From: Bacteriovoracaceae bacterium
GTDB taxonomy: Bacteria > Bdellovibrionota > Bacteriovoracia > Bacteriovoracales > Bacteriovoracaceae
NCBI GenBank assembly: GCA_007116425.1
Contig: SKIL01000155.1
Span: forward strand, 1-7,264
DNA: 7,264 nt
Direction: 5' to 3'
The position numbers and the translations under genes are program-made. Each line of letters starts with the position of its first letter. The stretch's first letter is position 1. Shown one piece after another: positions 5,606 through 7,264 of the stretch. A model generated the notes under the pieces. The model was given only the letters and a program-made list of their open reading frames with translations. It did not search any database and was not told the origin of the DNA.

Positions 5606-6292
5606 ATGACAAACAATCAAGGTGAGCGCTCATTATTCTTAGACCAGTTAAGAGCATTGGCCGTTATTCACATGATATTTTTCCACTTCAATTACGACCT
5701 CATGCTTTTTGGGCTTGTTGATATTGATTTTCAAAATGACTGGATCTGGTGGATTCAACCGCGTTGGATCGTAGCGTTATTCATGACCTCCGTTGGAGCT
5801 TCGCTTTATCTTGCCCATGCCAAAAAAGTGAAATGGATAAAGTTTTGGAAAAGATGGCTAAAACTTGCCATCTTTGCACTTATTATTTCGGTATCTACCT
5901 ATATTATGTTTCCCGAAAACTGGGTTTATTTTGGAACGCTTCATAGTATTGCCCTCTGTTCGCTCCTAGCTTTACCATTTGTAAAGATACCCAAAGTATC
6001 TTTCGTGATAGGGGTTGCAATCGTATCAACTCTTTTTATAGAGAGTTGGTCCTGGCCATGGTTTCAACTTCCCCACTCCTCAATGGACTATATTCCTCCG
6101 ATGCCCTGGCTCGGATTTTGTCTGATTGGTATCGCATTGGCCTCATTTAAAGTTTTTGAAAAAAACCCACTTCCAAAGAGTGTAAAAGGCTCAACAGCTT
6201 TGGCCAAGGTTGGTCAAAAAGCTTTTATCATCTATCTTCTACATCAACCGATCCTCTATGGAGGCATTTCACTCTTTGTTTATTTTCAGTAA
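5606..6292 (+). CDS. DUF1624 / HGSNAT-like integral membrane acyltransferase (228 aa)
   Basis: Matches the heparan-alpha-glucosaminide N-acetyltransferase catalytic family (DUF1624, COG3503), whose bacterial members are mostly uncharacterised inner-membrane proteins. Family features seen: an opening LDQLRALAVIHMIFFHFNYDL with H22 and H27, R53 followed by a membrane span ending GASLYL, then FGTLHSIALCS with H113, then DYIPPMPWLGFCLIGI, and IIYLLHQPI with H213 near the C-terminus. About seven hydrophobic spans are visible: roughly 14-36, 46-70, 85-102, 107-127, 131-150, 165-184 and 205-227. The length is usual for the bacterial family. The acyl donor and acceptor are unknown; acetylation of an envelope sugar is an inference from the human relative. 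It is translated from ATG 5606 with no ribosome site. Confidence 0.85.
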   Translation: MTNNQGERSLFLDQLRALAVIHMIFFHFNYDLMLFGLVDIDFQNDWIWWIQPRWIVALFMTSVGASLYLAHAKKVKWIKFWKRWLKLAIFALIISVSTYIMFPENWVYFGTLHSIALCSLLALPFVKIPKVSFVIGVAIVSTLFIESWSWPWFQLPHSSMDYIPPMPWLGFCLIGIALASFKVFEKNPLPKSVKGSTALAKVGQKAFIIYLLHQPILYGGISLFVYFQ

Positions 6293-6299
6293 TTTTACC

Positions 6300-6323
6300 A
6301 AAAAATGACACAAAAGCGTGTCA
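6300..6323 (-). terminator. Intrinsic terminator oriented on the minus strand
   Basis: On the minus strand TGACAC (6323-6318), loop GCTTTT, GTGTCA (6311-6306), followed at once by six T (6305-6300). On the + strand the hairpin has its A-run upstream and no T-run after it, so it does not fit as a terminator for the DUF1624 gene that ends at 6292. The 6-bp stem is short, so strength is uncertain. Confidence 0.5.
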
Positions 6324-6407
6324 AATAATTGCACAATATCAGATACTTAGACTGTTGTATTTCGCCGATCTTCATTGCCTAGAAAAGACCGGCATGATAG
6401 AAGCATT
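6300..6407 (-). ncRNA. Candidate small RNA, about 108 nt, antisense to the resB upstream region
   Basis: Elements in the right order on the minus strand: promoter (6442-6414), predicted start near 6407, a stem-loop at 6394-6363, an unpaired AT-rich middle, and the terminator at 6323-6300. The stem GCCGGTCTT / AAGATCGGC has a 10-base loop. Its internal mismatch (6368/6389) and both flanking pairs (6363/6394, 6373/6384) are A-C as plus-strand RNA but G-U as minus-strand RNA, so 11 pairs form only on the minus strand. It would be complementary to any mRNA running from the DUF1624 gene into resB. No known RNA family recognised. Confidence 0.4.
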
Positions 6408-6413
6408 TACACA

Positions 6414-6442
6414 AAAATATAAATTTCGTAATTGTGAGTCAA
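6414..6442 (-). promoter_or_regulatory. Putative promoter of the minus-strand small RNA
   Basis: TTGACT (6442-6437), a 17-base spacer and TATTTT (6419-6414) on the minus strand: 5/6 and 4/6. The -35 box lies only 7 bases from the resB ATG, so polymerase here would compete with transcription or translation initiation at resB. Confidence 0.4.
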
Positions 6443-6449
6443 AAAGACC

Positions 6450-7264
6450 ATGAAAAATAATATGCCCCAGATTTGGGATCGAGTTGAAAAAACTATCGGT
6501 GGAATGAAGTTTGCCGTCATTCTTATTGTTATCTTTACCGTTTTTATGATCGTTGGAACTTTTCTTGAAAGTTACTTTGGCGCGGATTTCGCTCAACGAA
6601 CAATTTATAAAAAATGGCCTTTTATTCTAGTCCAAATTCTCATGTTTTTGAGTATTTGTTTTGCGGCCTTTCTTAGAATGCCCCCCAAAAAGCGTCTTTA
6701 CGGATTTTATACCATTCATGCCGGCCTGATTGTAATTGCAGCAGGTGCAACAATTACTTATATCGCAGGGATTGATGGAAATATTCTACTCCACCCAAAT
6801 GAGCCCAATAGAAGAATTATTCTCAACGAAGATATCCTGCGAATAACATTCCCAGATGAAGGCAGACAGATTACACGAGATCTTCCCTTCACAGCATTTC
6901 CTTACAACCTCAATGAAGAGTATGAGGGCATAAAATTTGTGACGTATCTCCCCTACAGTAATAATGAGCTAGAGTGGGTAGAGGGATATCGCGACTACAC
7001 AGGCAATAATATTATTCACAGTTCTGAGTATCAGATACATAACTACCAAATTAGTGAACAGTTTCTCTTAACACTCCACCCTGAGAGTATCGACTACGAG
7101 TCAACCTTAAGTCTGGGACCTCTAAGCGTTCATTACTTACCTAAAATGCTATCTGACTGCTTCACTCTCCCTGGCCCTGGTTTTATTTTATGGGATGCAG
7201 ACAAACAAAAATGTCTAGCACCAACAGATGAACAAATAGATCTTCAGACAACCTCGGCCGACAA
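6450..7264 (+). CDS. resB: ResB-like cytochrome c biogenesis protein, N-terminal 271 residues (3' end outside window)
   Basis: ResB (Ccs1) works with ResC/CcsA in System II to deliver and attach haem to apocytochromes outside the inner membrane. Three hydrophobic spans match the family's N-terminal part: about residues 17-39 (MKFAVILIVIFTVFMIVGTF), 57-75 (ILVQILMFLSICFAAFL) and 84-106 (GFYTIHAGLIVIAAGATITY). H90 in the third span is at the place of the family's conserved membrane histidine. A large hydrophilic, probably periplasmic domain begins near residue 108 and is still open at the edge. ATG 6450 has no recognisable Shine-Dalgarno, nor does the in-frame ATG at 6462. Its promoter is unclear: TTGCCT (6375) with TAGAAG (6398) is only a weak match, and read-through from the DUF1624 gene is possible. 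In some relatives ResB is fused to CcsA; that cannot be judged here. Confidence 0.85.
   Translation, partial: MKNNMPQIWDRVEKTIGGMKFAVILIVIFTVFMIVGTFLESYFGADFAQRTIYKKWPFILVQILMFLSICFAAFLRMPPKKRLYGFYTIHAGLIVIAAGATITYIAGIDGNILLHPNEPNRRIILNEDILRITFPDEGRQITRDLPFTAFPYNLNEEYEGIKFVTYLPYSNNELEWVEGYRDYTGNNIIHSSEYQIHNYQISEQFLLTLHPESIDYESTLSLGPLSVHYLPKMLSDCFTLPGPGFILWDADKQKCLAPTDEQIDLQTTSAD

Noticed and set aside
5749..5946. 65-codon plus frame inside the DUF1624 gene
   Set aside because: Out of frame with a clear membrane-protein gene and without its own ribosome site or domain.
6375..6403. Promoter for resB (TTGCCT-17-TAGAAG)
   Set aside because: Only 8 of 12 consensus bases and it overlaps the stem of the minus-strand RNA candidate; too weak to list as a feature.
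6372..6596. 74-codon minus frame opposite the resB start
   Set aside because: Antisense to clear ResB sequence, low-complexity N/K-rich product, no ribosome site. The minus strand here is better explained by an untranslated RNA.

Overview
The window looks like chromosomal DNA from a Bdellovibrionota predator-type bacterium, most likely the AT-rich Bacteriovoracales (Halobacteriovorax-like). The basis is low GC (about 39% by eye), a PutA with no N-terminal ribbon-helix-helix, a ResB-type protein, and several long orphan genes. This taxonomy rests on recalled family resemblance, not on a search. I see no transposase, integrase, CRISPR array, tRNA or rRNA.

Layout. 1-2012 (-): N-terminal 670 residues of a PutA-type proline dehydrogenase; its aldehyde dehydrogenase part lies beyond the left edge. 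2013-2169: divergent control region with one promoter for putA and a near-consensus promoter for the + gene. 2170-3441 (+): secreted protein of unknown function with six cysteines. 3442-3722: gap between convergent genes, with a perfect 11-bp inverted repeat and a possible minus-strand small RNA. 3723-5500 (-): three genes in the order unknown cytoplasmic protein, secreted monohaem cytochrome c, GNAT acetyltransferase, spaced 49 and 46 bases apart and probably one operon. 5501-5605: second divergent control region, where one palindromic TTGCAA can serve as -35 for promoters on both strands and a T10 tract lies in the spacer of the minus promoter. 5606-6292 (+): DUF1624/HGSNAT-like membrane acyltransferase. 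6293-6449: gap with the best small-RNA candidate, on the minus strand. 6450-7264 (+): start of a ResB-like cytochrome c biogenesis protein, cut by the right edge.

How the genes relate. PutA feeds electrons from proline into the quinone pool, the secreted cytochrome c carries electrons in the periplasm, and ResB belongs to the System II machinery that attaches haem to such cytochromes. A respiratory theme is therefore visible, although the genes are not one operon. The two complete + strand genes each have a promoter whose predicted transcription start falls on or next to the ATG, suggesting leaderless mRNAs, while the minus-strand genes have Shine-Dalgarno sequences. The strongest unexplained signal is 6300-6442 on the minus strand: promoter, stem-loop and intrinsic terminator in the right order, with base pairing that works better as minus-strand RNA than as plus-strand RNA.
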